Assembly (NCBI RefSeq): GCF_003350005.1
Contig: NZ_QLKS01000001.1
Location: forward strand, 725,946-789,945
DNA length: 64,000 nucleotides
Origin: Psychrobacter proteolyticus
GTDB lineage: Bacteria; Pseudomonadota; Gammaproteobacteria; Pseudomonadales; Moraxellaceae
Direction of reading: 5' to 3'
Position numbers and translations under genes: made by a program. The notes under the pieces are model-generated. The model was not told the origin of the DNA. It saw only the letters and a program-made list of their open reading frames with translations, and searched no databases. How positions within the stretch are numbered: position 1 is the stretch's first letter; each line of letters starts with the position of its first letter. Positions 46,392-54,824 of this stretch are shown here, in pieces.

Positions 46392-47259
46392 TTTCCACCT
46401 TATACAGAAAAATCGTGACCGCGAGTAGATCAGCACTGCCACCTGGGCTGAGGTTATGCTGAATAAAATACTGACTGATCTCGTTTACTTGTTGTCGCCA
46501 GTCGCTCTGATATACGCCACCTACTTGCAAAAATTGCGTGGCCAATCGCTTTGCATTTCTTAAACTGTCTATGCCGCCGCGCCAGACAATATTGGTATCT
46601 GACAACACAGATATCAGCAGCATCAACGTCTGCATGCTAGATTTCTCAAAGTCTTGCGTACGATATATAGTCTCATAAAAACAAGGTAATATCTGATCCT
46701 GAATGACTTCAAAACCGTTAGCAACCATTTCAATCGCACCAGTAATACCGTACTGTTTGAACATTCTTTGCCCATGACTGCTGGGATCACGGGCTAGGCG
46801 CGTGTTCAAATCAACTTGCCAGTGCTCCACCAATTGTGCGCAAATATTCTTAGCGGTCAAAGGTGTTTCTACTTGTATGCATCGACCAATAGCAGCGCAA
46901 ACAAAGCCTAGATTAAATATCGCGCCTTTATGAGTATTGATACTGTGGGTGGCCTGCCGCATCTTTTCTTCTTGAAAGACACCTTGGTTTTTGATGTCAT
47001 CAAAAGGCCTATCTTCATAGCCAAACTGGCTTAAAGTAGCAAAATAACCTTTTAAGGAAGTGATACTGTCTATAAACGTCTGGTGAGTCATGTCGGTGTG
47101 GCTACCATTACTTGATGGACAGACCAGACCGGGTTTGTTTTCTAGGCTCAACTCATCATATAACGCTTCACAAGCCAAATCATCAATATGCTGCCAAATG
47201 GCCTGCTGGGCTGGCTTCGGTACTTGTAGCTGCCGTGTTTGATCTAATAAAGTGCTCAT
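46369..47259 (-). CDS. mdcB: Triphosphoribosyl-dephospho-CoA synthase MdcB
   Basis: MdcB makes 2'-(5''-triphosphoribosyl)-3'-dephospho-CoA, the precursor of the prosthetic group carried by MdcC. The family pattern is visible in ALYDELSLENKPGLVCPSSNGSHTDM near residue 35, then the helical core with NTHKGAIFNLGFVCAAIG and LSPGGSADLLAVTIFLY at the end. At 296 residues it is typical. Its start lies inside mdcG (77-nt overlap), long for an operon; a later non-ATG start would shorten this. The position before mdcH agrees with Acinetobacter. Confidence 0.92.
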   Translation of the reverse strand: MSTLLDQTRQLQVPKPAQQAIWQHIDDLACEALYDELSLENKPGLVCPSSNGSHTDMTHQTFIDSITSLKGYFATLSQFGYEDRPFDDIKNQGVFQEEKMRQATHSINTHKGAIFNLGFVCAAIGRCIQVETPLTAKNICAQLVEHWQVDLNTRLARDPSSHGQRMFKQYGITGAIEMVANGFEVIQDQILPCFYETIYRTQDFEKSSMQTLMLLISVLSDTNIVWRGGIDSLRNAKRLATQFLQVGGVYQSDWRQQVNEISQYFIQHNLSPGGSADLLAVTIFLYKVENEFNYPI

Positions 47260-47917
47260 AGTTGTCGGTATTCCATCCTAGTAATACATCTATATTTTGA
47301 AGCTTGATATCATCTAAGGTCTTTACTAAGACTGTTGGGATATCAAACATAATGGCATAGGTCAGCTCATTAAAAGAGATGTCATTACATCCCTGTAACC
47401 GTATCTCTCCATCAATTTTTAAATCAGCCACAGCACGCGCAAGACGATTGAACGCGGCGATTTCTAATAATATTGGCGCAATATTATTGTTATTGGCAAC
47501 GATCAATAGATCTAAATCTGAAGTCGATCTGACAAAGGATAATCCTGTGAAATATTGATTGGCAAATGAGCCATAGGCATATACCTCGCACTCTAAACGG
47601 GTACAGCAATCGATAAATTTTTGCGCGTGTTGTTGAATAGCCGTAGGCAATTGAGGGACTAAAGCGGCAAGCGCTAGCGGTGTAGTCACGACTTGCGGTA
47701 GTTTGGGTAAGGTCAGCGCCAGCCTGTATTTGCGACCGTCTTCGATATAGCTGGTCGCGACTTTGGTGACATTGTCCATATCTTGTCGACATACTGTGAG
47801 TGGCTGCTGAGAGTAAATCATGTCGTCAACAGCCAACGTCACCGAGGCAGGCAGAGAGGCATTCAGAAAACTGTATGATTCATGTGCTTGTAAATAAACC
47901 AAATCATGACGCTGCAT
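47183..47917 (-). CDS. mdcG: Phosphoribosyl-dephospho-CoA transferase MdcG
   Basis: MdcG attaches the prosthetic group made by MdcB to a serine of the carrier protein MdcC. The nucleotidyltransferase signature is visible as YGSFANQYFTGLSFVRSTSDLDLLI around residue 123 (GS followed by DxD). ATG 47917 (244 residues) has AAGGGAAG about 5 nt upstream; the longer frame adds ten residues. It follows mdcE after 47 nt. Confidence 0.9.
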   Translation of the reverse strand: MQRHDLVYLQAHESYSFLNASLPASVTLAVDDMIYSQQPLTVCRQDMDNVTKVATSYIEDGRKYRLALTLPKLPQVVTTPLALAALVPQLPTAIQQHAQKFIDCCTRLECEVYAYGSFANQYFTGLSFVRSTSDLDLLIVANNNNIAPILLEIAAFNRLARAVADLKIDGEIRLQGCNDISFNELTYAIMFDIPTVLVKTLDDIKLQNIDVLLGWNTDNYEHFIRSNTAATSTEASPAGHLAAY

Positions 47918-47964
47918 GGTACTTCCCTTTTTACCTTTTATTAACACACAGATCTCTATTCACA

Positions 47965-48681
47965 TTAAGCCGTCAATACAGACTCAACAATCTCATTGCA
48001 TAAGACACGCCCTTCTCTATCTTCTGCTACTTGGCGGCGCTCATCTGTCAGAAAGTCATCCGTGTGACCCAACTGCGACTCTAAGGCATTTTCAACCAAA
48101 TGCGCATCCAGCGTTTTCCAAATCTCATTAACAGCACCCATAGCATGGTAGTTTTCTACCCCAGGGGCGAAGATGGCGGAAGTCTGTGATAAGGATTTTA
48201 GCTTATCCAGCGGTATCTTAGTCACTCGTGACATCGCTTGTAGATCCATCACTTTGACTTGGCTCGACTCTAGTGCAAATGCTTGATTGGCCATCAGACC
48301 ATAAGACAAGAAGCCGCCACTGACCGCCTCGCCCAAGACAATGGCCAGATTAGGATGACCACGGCGTCTGAGCAAATCAACACAAGATGCCAGATGTGCA
48401 AAGGTTCTATTTAGGCACAGCAGCTCATCAGCTCTTGAGGAGTCTTGGCCTAGGGTATCGACGATAAAAACGACGGGCGTCTGTTGATCTTGGGCGATAA
48501 CGTCTAAAATCTCACCCGCCAGTGTCATGGCAATAAATTGATTCATTGCGGCCGAATCAACCGTACCGATGATTTCAACTTTACCCAGCTTGGTTTCGGC
48601 ACTGCCACGTATCATTGAATCGTTGATTTTATAGTCAAGATTGTTAGGAAACAGGGTTTCTAAAACAGTTTGTGTTTGCAT
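47965..48681 (-). CDS. mdcE: Malonate decarboxylase gamma subunit MdcE
   Basis: MdcE forms, with MdcD, the carboxy-lyase that releases CO2 from malonyl-ACP. The crotonase/carboxyltransferase-type fold shows VVFIVDTLGQDSSRADELLCLNRTFAHLA and AIVLGEAVSGGFLSYGLMANQAFAL. ATG 48681 (238 residues) has AAGGA about 8 nt upstream and leaves a 4-nt gap to mdcD; a longer frame would overlap mdcD with unrelated sequence. Confidence 0.92.
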   Translation of the reverse strand: MQTQTVLETLFPNNLDYKINDSMIRGSAETKLGKVEIIGTVDSAAMNQFIAMTLAGEILDVIAQDQQTPVVFIVDTLGQDSSRADELLCLNRTFAHLASCVDLLRRRGHPNLAIVLGEAVSGGFLSYGLMANQAFALESSQVKVMDLQAMSRVTKIPLDKLKSLSQTSAIFAPGVENYHAMGAVNEIWKTLDAHLVENALESQLGHTDDFLTDERRQVAEDREGRVLCNEIVESVLTA

Positions 48682-48685
48682 GATA

Positions 48686-49573
48686 TTATCCTTTTTTAAT
48701 GGCTCTGATCTGCTCAGCACTGAGCATGGCGATAGACTCAGGATTATCGATATGCATGGCTTGCCAAATGGGTGTGCTGTCCTTTTGCCCAAACCATTGA
48801 TCGTACTGCTTCTGAAATCCCGCTTGGTGCTGTTGTAGATATGCCAAATCTAACTCTATCGCAGGCTCAGCCAAGGCGTCCATAATCCCTTGCTTAATAT
48901 CATCCACATCATCTTCTACCAAAAAGTCGACATGATCGAGCAGATAACGTGTTTTACCGCCTGTCACGCGCCAGACCAACGCGCGGTCTTTGGAGTCAAA
49001 CTCTTCAACACCTTTGATGGTTTCGATCACTTCAGGGCCTGAAAGCGCCAAACGCCCTTCTTCTGTCATGATGACGTGCGTACTCAAGCACGCACAGATA
49101 CCCATGCCACCAAACGCGCCATTGGTACCACCAATGACAGTGATAATCGGAATGCCTGCATCACGTACCTTGAGCATCGCCCGCATAATCTCAGAGATGG
49201 TAATCAGCCCTGCGTTTGCCTCATGCAGACGGACACCGCCTGAGTCCACAAAAAACACCACGGCTTTGGGTTTGTCTTCGATGGCTTTGAGTAAGGTACC
49301 GACGATTTTTGCGCCGTGGATCTCTCCTACCGCCCCGCCCATAAATTTGCCTTCTTGCGCGATCATGTATATTGGCGCGTCTTGAATGGTTGCTTGTCCG
49401 ATAATCACTCCATCATCAAAACTACCGACAATATCAAGTGAAGCAAGGTTGGGACTCACTGGTATGCTACCCGGTTTCAGTATTTCTTGAAAACTGCTCT
49501 GATCAACAATACTGGCAATACGATTACGCGCCGTCTTTTCATAAAAACTCTTTTGAATGGTTACATTATCCAT
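48686..49573 (-). CDS. mdcD: Malonate decarboxylase beta subunit MdcD
   Basis: MdcD is the catalytic carboxyltransferase-like subunit of the decarboxylase. The acetyl-CoA-carboxylase-beta-type fold is seen in FFVDSGGVRLHEANAGLITISEIMRAML and VIGGTNGAFGGMGICACLSTHVIMTEEGRLALSGPEVIE. The 295-residue length is typical. GGAGG lies about 9 nt upstream of the ATG, and the start overlaps the mdcC stop by 8 nt. Confidence 0.94.
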   Translation of the reverse strand: MDNVTIQKSFYEKTARNRIASIVDQSSFQEILKPGSIPVSPNLASLDIVGSFDDGVIIGQATIQDAPIYMIAQEGKFMGGAVGEIHGAKIVGTLLKAIEDKPKAVVFFVDSGGVRLHEANAGLITISEIMRAMLKVRDAGIPIITVIGGTNGAFGGMGICACLSTHVIMTEEGRLALSGPEVIETIKGVEEFDSKDRALVWRVTGGKTRYLLDHVDFLVEDDVDDIKQGIMDALAEPAIELDLAYLQQHQAGFQKQYDQWFGQKDSTPIWQAMHIDNPESIAMLSAEQIRAIKKG

Positions 49574-49883
49574 GTAATTCGTCCTCCAAGATGTTGACTG
49601 CTTGGCTCAAGCGTAAGCTCACTACAGCAGGTGTCGCTCCCATATCATTGATTTTAAATTCTAGACCACCCACTGCATAACGATCAGAGAAATCTTGCAG
49701 TACTGCTTTCCAAATGTGATCGAAGCCTGTCACGGAGGTATCGATAATAAAGTTACTTTTGTCGCTGTCAGCCAGTGGTGATACCAGCACTTCTAAATTA
49801 CCAGAACCGACCACACCGCAAATCACTTCTTTTTTAGCGTCCTTAATGGGCTGCGAGTCAAAATTAAAATTTAGTATGTTCAT
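49566..49883 (-). CDS. mdcC: Malonate decarboxylase acyl-carrier protein MdcC
   Basis: MdcC is the small carrier whose serine holds the phosphoribosyl-dephospho-CoA arm that carries acetyl or malonyl. The prosthetic-group site lies in ICGVVGSGNLEVLV near residues 22-35, with Ser27. The 105-residue length is typical of the delta subunit. AAGGAGAG lies about 6 nt before the ATG. It overlaps mdcD, so synthesis of the two is coupled. Confidence 0.94.
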   Translation of the reverse strand: MNILNFNFDSQPIKDAKKEVICGVVGSGNLEVLVSPLADSDKSNFIIDTSVTGFDHIWKAVLQDFSDRYAVGGLEFKINDMGATPAVVSLRLSQAVNILEDELHG

Positions 49884-49910
49884 TGTTCTCTCCTTATCCT
49901 GAGTATTGTT

Positions 49911-51566
49911 TTACCAGTTTCTGAAGCGACTTGGTGGCGAGTAGGTGCCATTAGACCATTTCACCAAATCTTTAATAGATTTTGCCGCTAGCAAATCTCT
50001 CGTCGCTTTTGAGGCATCAATACCTAGGTCTTCTGGTCTTTGAATAATCCCGCGCGCTCTCAGTGCTTTTACTTGTTCATGGTCGCGTTTTATTCCGACA
50101 GGTGTGTATCCTGCGACACCGCGAATCGCTTGTTCTCGCTCCTCTGGTGTGCGGCATAGCAGCAAGTTGGCAATACCTTCTTCTGTCACAATATGCGTCA
50201 CATCGTCGCCGTATATCATGATAGGCGGTAAATCACTACCCATTTTTTCTTGTAGCTGCCACGCATCAAGCTCTTCAACAAATACCGAATCCATCTGCTC
50301 ACGATAGGTTTCGACCATTTGCACCACCAACTTACGACCCTTCACCACACGTCCATCTGTCGCCTCTTGACCCGCTTTGAGATAGGCATAGCTAGAATGC
50401 CTGCGTCCATGAGGATCTGATCCCATGTTGGGTGCACCGCCAAAACCGGTGATACGATCGACCGTTGCGGTCGAGCTGTTGCCTTGTAAGTCAATCTGTA
50501 AGGTTGAGCCGATAAATAAGTCACAGGCATACAAACCTGCGGTTTGGCTAAAGGCACGGTTCGATCTCATGCTGCCATCTTTGCCCGTGAAGAAAACGTC
50601 AGAGCGGCTTTCGATATAGTCATCCATCCCCACTTCGGAGCCAAAGCTATGAATACTTTCAACAAAGCCACTTTCGATGGCTGGAATCATGGTTGGATGC
50701 GGATTGAGTGCCCAATTAGTACACACTTTTCCTTTTAAGTCCAATTCTGCACCGTAGGTGGGCAACAGTAACTCAATAGCAGCGGTGTTAAACCCAATCC
50801 CGTGATTAAGACGCTTGATTTGGTACGGTTCGTAAATCCCTTTTAGCACCATCATCGCCATCAGTATCTGTACTTCAGTAATCTGAGCAGGATCGCGGGT
50901 AAATAAAGGCTCAATATAGTTGGGACGCGGTGCCACAATAAAAAAATCAACCCAATCTGCAGGGATATCCACGCGTGGAACGCTATCTACCAACTCATTG
51001 ACTTGCACAATGACAATGCCACTTTTAAAAGCCGTCGCTTCTACAATTGCTGGTGTATCTTCTGTGTTTGGCCCTGTATACAAATTCCCATCCGCATCTG
51101 CAGAGTGTGCGGTAATCAGGCAGACATTCGGGGTTAAGTCGATAAAGTACCGACCATACAGCTCCAAGTACGTATGAATAGAGCCAATTTGGATTTTTTG
51201 GTTCTGAACCAGTTTTGCTAATCTTAATGCTTGTGGCCCTGCAAAAGAAAAGTCAACTTTACTGGCAATGCCTTTATCAAAGATATCAATGTGGCTAGGT
51301 AGTGCCAAAACGGACTGCAATATGTGCAAATTATTTAAGACGTCACTATCACACTGAGACAAACATTCAGACAAAAAATCTGCTTGCTTTTGATTATTAC
51401 CTTCAATACAGATTTTGTCTTCAGGCGCGAGGACGGTTTCTAGCAATTCAATGGCACGATCATTCGGGACCAGTTTTTCCAATCCTTTGCTTCTAGCAGC
51501 ATCGAGCTTTTTATCACGGCGTATTTTTTGTAAGTTCCAGATTTTTTCTTCAACATTCGCTTTCAT
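49911..51566 (-). CDS. mdcA: Malonate decarboxylase alpha subunit MdcA
   Basis: MdcA is the acetyl-S-ACP:malonate ACP transferase, exchanging acetyl for malonate on MdcC. It is a CoA-transferase-fold protein of 551 residues with GPNTEDTPAIVEATAFKSGIVIVQVN, IGSTLQIDLQGNSSTATVDRITGFGGAPNMGSDPHGRRHSSYA and VTEEGIANLLLCRT, all family features. AAGGAAG lies about 5 nt before the ATG. It follows madM after 21 nt. Confidence 0.95.
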   Translation of the reverse strand: MKANVEEKIWNLQKIRRDKKLDAARSKGLEKLVPNDRAIELLETVLAPEDKICIEGNNQKQADFLSECLSQCDSDVLNNLHILQSVLALPSHIDIFDKGIASKVDFSFAGPQALRLAKLVQNQKIQIGSIHTYLELYGRYFIDLTPNVCLITAHSADADGNLYTGPNTEDTPAIVEATAFKSGIVIVQVNELVDSVPRVDIPADWVDFFIVAPRPNYIEPLFTRDPAQITEVQILMAMMVLKGIYEPYQIKRLNHGIGFNTAAIELLLPTYGAELDLKGKVCTNWALNPHPTMIPAIESGFVESIHSFGSEVGMDDYIESRSDVFFTGKDGSMRSNRAFSQTAGLYACDLFIGSTLQIDLQGNSSTATVDRITGFGGAPNMGSDPHGRRHSSYAYLKAGQEATDGRVVKGRKLVVQMVETYREQMDSVFVEELDAWQLQEKMGSDLPPIMIYGDDVTHIVTEEGIANLLLCRTPEEREQAIRGVAGYTPVGIKRDHEQVKALRARGIIQRPEDLGIDASKATRDLLAAKSIKDLVKWSNGTYSPPSRFRNW

Positions 51567-51587
51567 AAGACTTCCTTTCTTTGATCA

Positions 51588-52346
51588 TTAAAAGAACGCA
51601 TTGACGGTCAAGAAGAATACAGAGGGCCCCAATAGCGCGCCCAGTCCTGTATAAAAAGTCGCCACTAATGCACCATATGGCACTAGCCTGACATCTGTCC
51701 CTGCCAATCCGGCGGCGACCCCACTCGTCGTACCGACCAAGCCACCAAAAATCATGGCAGAGCGCGGACTCTTAAGGCGCATGAACTTGGCAAGTAGTGG
51801 TGTTGAGATCATGAAGAACACCGCTTTGATCAAACCAATGGCAATAGATAAGGCAATAACCTCCGAGCTTGCACCAATGGCCGTGCCTGTAATCGGACCT
51901 ACAATATAGGTCATCGCGCCTGCACCAATCGTCGTCATAGAGACAGCATCTCTATAGCCCAGTGTCCATGCCACAGCAGCACCTACTACAAAAGGGATAA
52001 CACACCCTAATAACAAGGCAATCATGCCAATCTTGCCAGCGCTCTTTATTTCTTTAACATCGACTTCAAAGGCTGTGGATGAGATGGCAAGGTCTCGCAG
52101 CATTGCCCCACCTAAAAGCGCAAAACCTGAAAAAATTTCGATATCAGAAATACCCTTACTACCAGTGGTATATAGACCTGCAAAATAGGCAGCAATCAAG
52201 CCGAGCGTGATCGCTATCGCAGAAGACTGCAGCTTGCCTTTAGTGAGATATTTAGATAATACTTGAGAGAGCAACATCACAAGACCTGTTACTGCAAGGG
52301 CAGTAACAAAACTGTTTTTAGTGAGCGTCTGTATAATTAAGTCCAT
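51588..52346 (-). CDS. madM: Malonate transporter subunit MadM
   Basis: MadM is the larger membrane subunit of the MadL-MadM malonate:sodium symporter. Eight or so hydrophobic helices are visible in 252 residues, including AITLGLIAAYFAGLYTTGSKG, AMTYIVGPITGTAIGASSEVIALSIAIGLIKAVFF and GGLVGTTSGVAAGLAGTDVRLVPYGALVATFYTGLGALLGP. AAGGAA precedes the ATG. It lies between madL and mdcA in the operon. Confidence 0.92.
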   Translation of the reverse strand: MDLIIQTLTKNSFVTALAVTGLVMLLSQVLSKYLTKGKLQSSAIAITLGLIAAYFAGLYTTGSKGISDIEIFSGFALLGGAMLRDLAISSTAFEVDVKEIKSAGKIGMIALLLGCVIPFVVGAAVAWTLGYRDAVSMTTIGAGAMTYIVGPITGTAIGASSEVIALSIAIGLIKAVFFMISTPLLAKFMRLKSPRSAMIFGGLVGTTSGVAAGLAGTDVRLVPYGALVATFYTGLGALLGPSVFFLTVNAFF

Positions 52347-52413
52347 TTAATTATTCCTTATTGCGCTTAAATTAGTGGGTTTCGTTGTCTAGTCATTGAA
52401 ATGATGATGACCA

Positions 52414-52821
52414 TTAAGACAGCTGATCAATCACGGGCTGATCCTCATCCCATGTGAAGGTGTCGTAATCATCGGCTATGTTGTTAAGCCAACGGACAAC
52501 GATAACCGTAGCGGTAAGCGCAATAATGGAGACAACGGCGGCGACCAAACCACCAGACAGCGCTGCAACGACGTTCTGCCCTGCTGCCATCGCAACAACG
52601 ATTGGAATATACATGCCTGCCCAATACAAAACACCAAATTGAGTAGACTTTGGCAGTAAGCCTCTTTTAGCCAGCATCTCTTTACCGACAATCAGTAGAA
52701 TCATTGCGATAGCAACACCGCCAATGTTAGCGTCAACACCTAGTATTTGCCCTAATAGACCGCCCAGATAAACGCCGAGTAAATAACATACTGCTAATAA
52801 AGCAGTGCCATATATGATCAT
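52414..52821 (-). CDS. madL: Malonate transporter subunit MadL
   Basis: MadL is the smaller membrane subunit of the malonate symporter. The 135-residue protein has four hydrophobic helices: IIYGTALLAVCYLLGVYLGGLLG, then GGVAIAMILLIVGKEML, VLYWAGMYIPIVVAMAAGQNVVAAL and VSIIALTATVIVVRWL. A strong AAGGAAGG lies about 5 nt before the ATG. It heads the madLM-mdcACDEGBH operon, the order known from Acinetobacter mdcLMACDEGBH. Confidence 0.92.
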   Translation of the reverse strand: MIIYGTALLAVCYLLGVYLGGLLGQILGVDANIGGVAIAMILLIVGKEMLAKRGLLPKSTQFGVLYWAGMYIPIVVAMAAGQNVVAALSGGLVAAVVSIIALTATVIVVRWLNNIADDYDTFTWDEDQPVIDQLS

Positions 52822-52932
52822 AGAAACCTTCCTTGGTTATGATTACGGCTGCTTCAATAATATCCATCTTGATATATGAGCCGTATAAAATAAAAATATG
52901 TGCCAATAACAAATATACTTAGACACCAATCA

Positions 52933-52967
52933 AATGTTCTTCTTGAATGTTCTTCTTGAATGTTCTT
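52933..52967. repeat. 13-bp tandem repeat upstream of madL
   Basis: AATGTTCTTCTTG is repeated 2.7 times in tandem. It lies about 110 nt upstream of madL. No function is assigned. Confidence 0.8.
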
Positions 52968-53064
52968 ATCCACTCCTCTATTTATAGAAGATACAATCCT
53001 TAATAGAGTTCAAAATCCATAGCAGGATTTATCACGTATTACCGACTTGTTTGATATAATCTAA

Positions 53065-53096
53065 TACAATTGGTTTTACATTACAACCAAATTGTA
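53065..53096. promoter_or_regulatory. Inverted repeat with half-operators for the malonate regulator
   Basis: Arms TACAATTGGTT and AACCAAATTGTA pair with one bulged base. Each outer end carries half of ATTGTATACAAT, so this may be a second, spaced site for the GntR regulator. Confidence 0.5.
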
Positions 53097-53111
53097 CTTA
53101 TTAAATTATAT

Positions 53112-53123
53112 ATTGTATACAAT
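53112..53123. promoter_or_regulatory. MdcY-type operator ATTGTATACAAT
   Basis: A perfect 12-bp palindrome lies 10 nt before the regulator's ATG, next to its ribosome site. As I recall, the same palindrome is the reported MdcY binding site of the Acinetobacter malonate operon, so autorepression is likely. Confidence 0.7.
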
Positions 53124-53133
53124 TGGAGAAATT

Positions 53134-53802
53134 ATGAGTTTGATTGATGACCTACCTTTATCAGTACAGGTAAGCAAAAAAATAGAAGACGACATCATTT
53201 ATGGTCGTCTTCCACCTGGCACCAAACTTGACGAAGCAACACTCTGTGAAAAGTATGAGGTGTCAAGAACACCTATTCGTGAGGCCTTGAAGCTTTTAGC
53301 ATCTGAAGGTTTGGTTGAAATTCGGCCGCGTAGAGGTGCGATAATACCTACTTTGAATATCGTAACTTTGTTTGAAATGTTCGAAGTGATGGCTTATCTT
53401 GAGGGCATGTGCGGAAGATTAGCCGCTAGACGAATCAATGAAGAAGAGAAGGTTAAGTTGCTGCACCTGCATGATCAGTGCAAACAATACTTAATGGAAA
53501 ACAACCCAGAGAGCTATTATGAGGCGAATAAAAAGTTTCACTTTTTCTTATATCAGCTAAGCCATAACAGCTTTTTGATAGAACAAGCCAGCAATCTACA
53601 CAATCGCTTACACCCCTATAGACGCTTGCAATTGCGGGTAAACAATCGCATGCAGCATTCGTTTGAGGAACATCAAAACATTGTGGATGCCGTGATTAGT
53701 GGTGATGAGGATTTGGCTGAACGTCTGATTAAAGCGCATGTATCAGTTCAAGGAGAGCGGTTTACTGACTTGGTCGCTACTATGAGACCTGATGATAAGT
53801 AA
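53134..53802 (+). CDS. mdcY: GntR/FCD-family regulator of malonate catabolism (MdcY-like)
   Basis: This is the probable repressor of the malonate operon. The N-terminal GntR winged helix (VSKKIEDDIIYGRLPPGTKLDEATLCEKYEVSRTPIREALKLLASEGLVEIRPRRGAII) is followed by an FCD effector domain with the metal-binding His pattern (for example FHFFLYQLSHN and EEHQNIVDAVISGDEDLAERLIKAHV). ATG 53134 is chosen (222 residues) because GGAG lies about 6 nt upstream; the longer frame would start inside the operator. Divergence from madL, and the nearby ATTGTATACAAT site, support the MdcY call; the ligand (malonate or malonyl-CoA) is inferred. Confidence 0.88.
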   Translation: MSLIDDLPLSVQVSKKIEDDIIYGRLPPGTKLDEATLCEKYEVSRTPIREALKLLASEGLVEIRPRRGAIIPTLNIVTLFEMFEVMAYLEGMCGRLAARRINEEEKVKLLHLHDQCKQYLMENNPESYYEANKKFHFFLYQLSHNSFLIEQASNLHNRLHPYRRLQLRVNNRMQHSFEEHQNIVDAVISGDEDLAERLIKAHVSVQGERFTDLVATMRPDDK

Positions 53803-53827
53803 GATTATTAGAACAACTCTGTTTAAG

Positions 53828-53871
53828 GGCCTGTCCTCAATTCAAGTGATAGTTATCTAACTGGGCTAAAC
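53828..53871 (+). repeat. 44-bp diverged repeat, copy 1
   Basis: GGCCTGTCCTCAATTCAAGT and the following bases match 57212-57255 with seven or so differences. The copies are in the same orientation. It looks like a fragment of a repeated element. Confidence 0.6.
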
Positions 53872-54077
53872 ATGAAAAAATAGACGTTAAGCTACAACTT
53901 GATTACCTCGAATCTATAAATGATGATGACAAGGATCAGCAACAGCTGATTTGTGAAATGCTGATGCATCGTCTAGATCTACTAGTTGGCAGGATGTTGG
54001 AGGCAATAAGTATGGAAAGCTTACGTCAAGATAGACAATGCGTTGCCATAGAGTATGGTTGGGTTCAAAAATCTTAA
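53853..54077 (+). pseudogene. Unidentified open-ended gene fragment
   Basis: The frame is open without an ATG at its start and reads KIDVKLQLDYLESINDDD, then KDQQQLICEMLMHRLDLLVG, ending in IEYGWVQKS at TAA 54077. About 75 codons of plausible helical protein remain. It begins within the 44-bp repeat, so it may be the 3' end of a gene cut by an insertion or deletion. I do not recognise the family. Confidence 0.3.
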
Positions 54078-54353
54078 GTGAAAGGGCTAAATGAATGCTT
54101 TCTTAAGTTAAACTCAATGAAACCGAAAGCCATACCTATGGCGAACCAATCAGGCGCTTTCACTGGTTCGGTTCCCTAGTGAGGACTTGAACATTTCGCT
54201 GTGGGCTAATGATATCGGTACATTTAGTTATTTAGGCAGTTGCAGTGTACTTCGTTGTGTACATACAGTGAGCTTTTGGAGCATTATTTTTATTTACCAT
54301 AAGCGCTGTTATGCTAAACGGTTTTGACTAAATTACTCTGAGACGAAGATCAT

Positions 54354-54824
54354 ATGAAACAAGAAGAAATTAGAGAAAAAATGACCATTCTTATTGATAA
54401 GTTATTATCAAATACTTTAAGTGAGCAAGAATATGACAAAGTTTTGGATGAAATCAGTCGAATTTCTCCATATCAATATTGGAGTGATTTAATTTTCTGG
54501 ACTAACGACTACGTTGATGAGATTGATGGAAATCTTAAGTTAAAGCACGACGAGTTTTTTGATGAGGTATTTAACGGTTCTAAATCAAATGAAGAACAGA
54601 AAAAACAGAAAATCAAAGGACTGTTGGCACATTTAATAACAAATGATTTTTCAGGTTTGCCGATACAGTCTAGCATCGCTGTAAGCGCTGAAATTGATAG
54701 ACTATCTCCTGATAAGAATTGGTGGGCAATCCTATATTCGAATACAGGTGTTTTGAATCCAGAGTTTTTGGATAGAGAAGGTGATTTTAATTATGAACTG
54801 TTTGTTGAAAAGCTATTTGATTAG
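54354..54824 (+). CDS. Unknown protein of two similar halves, possibly immunity-like
   Basis: A 156-residue acidic protein of unknown function. The two halves resemble each other: DEISRISPYQYWSDLIFW near residue 47 corresponds to AEIDRLSPDKNWWAILYS near 121, and DEFFDEVF near 64-72 corresponds to YELFVEKLF at the end. Small acidic, internally duplicated helical proteins of this type are often immunity proteins of bacterial toxins; this is only an inference, and no toxin gene is next to it. The coding sequence is visibly more AT-rich than the core genes. It lies in a debris region, consistent with recent transfer. No ribosome site stronger than a purine-rich stretch is seen. Confidence 0.6.
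   Translation: MKQEEIREKMTILIDKLLSNTLSEQEYDKVLDEISRISPYQYWSDLIFWTNDYVDEIDGNLKLKHDEFFDEVFNGSKSNEEQKKQKIKGLLAHLITNDFSGLPIQSSIAVSAEIDRLSPDKNWWAILYSNTGVLNPEFLDREGDFNYELFVEKLFD

Larger units (their letters stand above)
52822..53133. other. Divergent control region of the malonate operon
   Basis: This 312-bp region between madL and the GntR gene holds the operator candidates and a 13-bp tandem repeat (listed). No further gene is seen. Confidence 0.6.
53803..54353. other. Debris region after mdcY
   Basis: This 551-bp region contains copy 1 of a 44-bp repeat and an open 3' gene fragment (both listed). The segment after 54077 shows nothing I can assign, apart from a 21-bp stretch near 54175 resembling one near 62969. 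Confidence 0.45.

Noticed and set aside
52933..52967. CRISPR-like repeat
   Set aside because: The 13-bp units are directly adjacent without spacers, far too short for a CRISPR array.
54354..54824. Toxin-antitoxin pair
   Set aside because: Only one gene is present; no partner frame with a ribosome site lies next to it.
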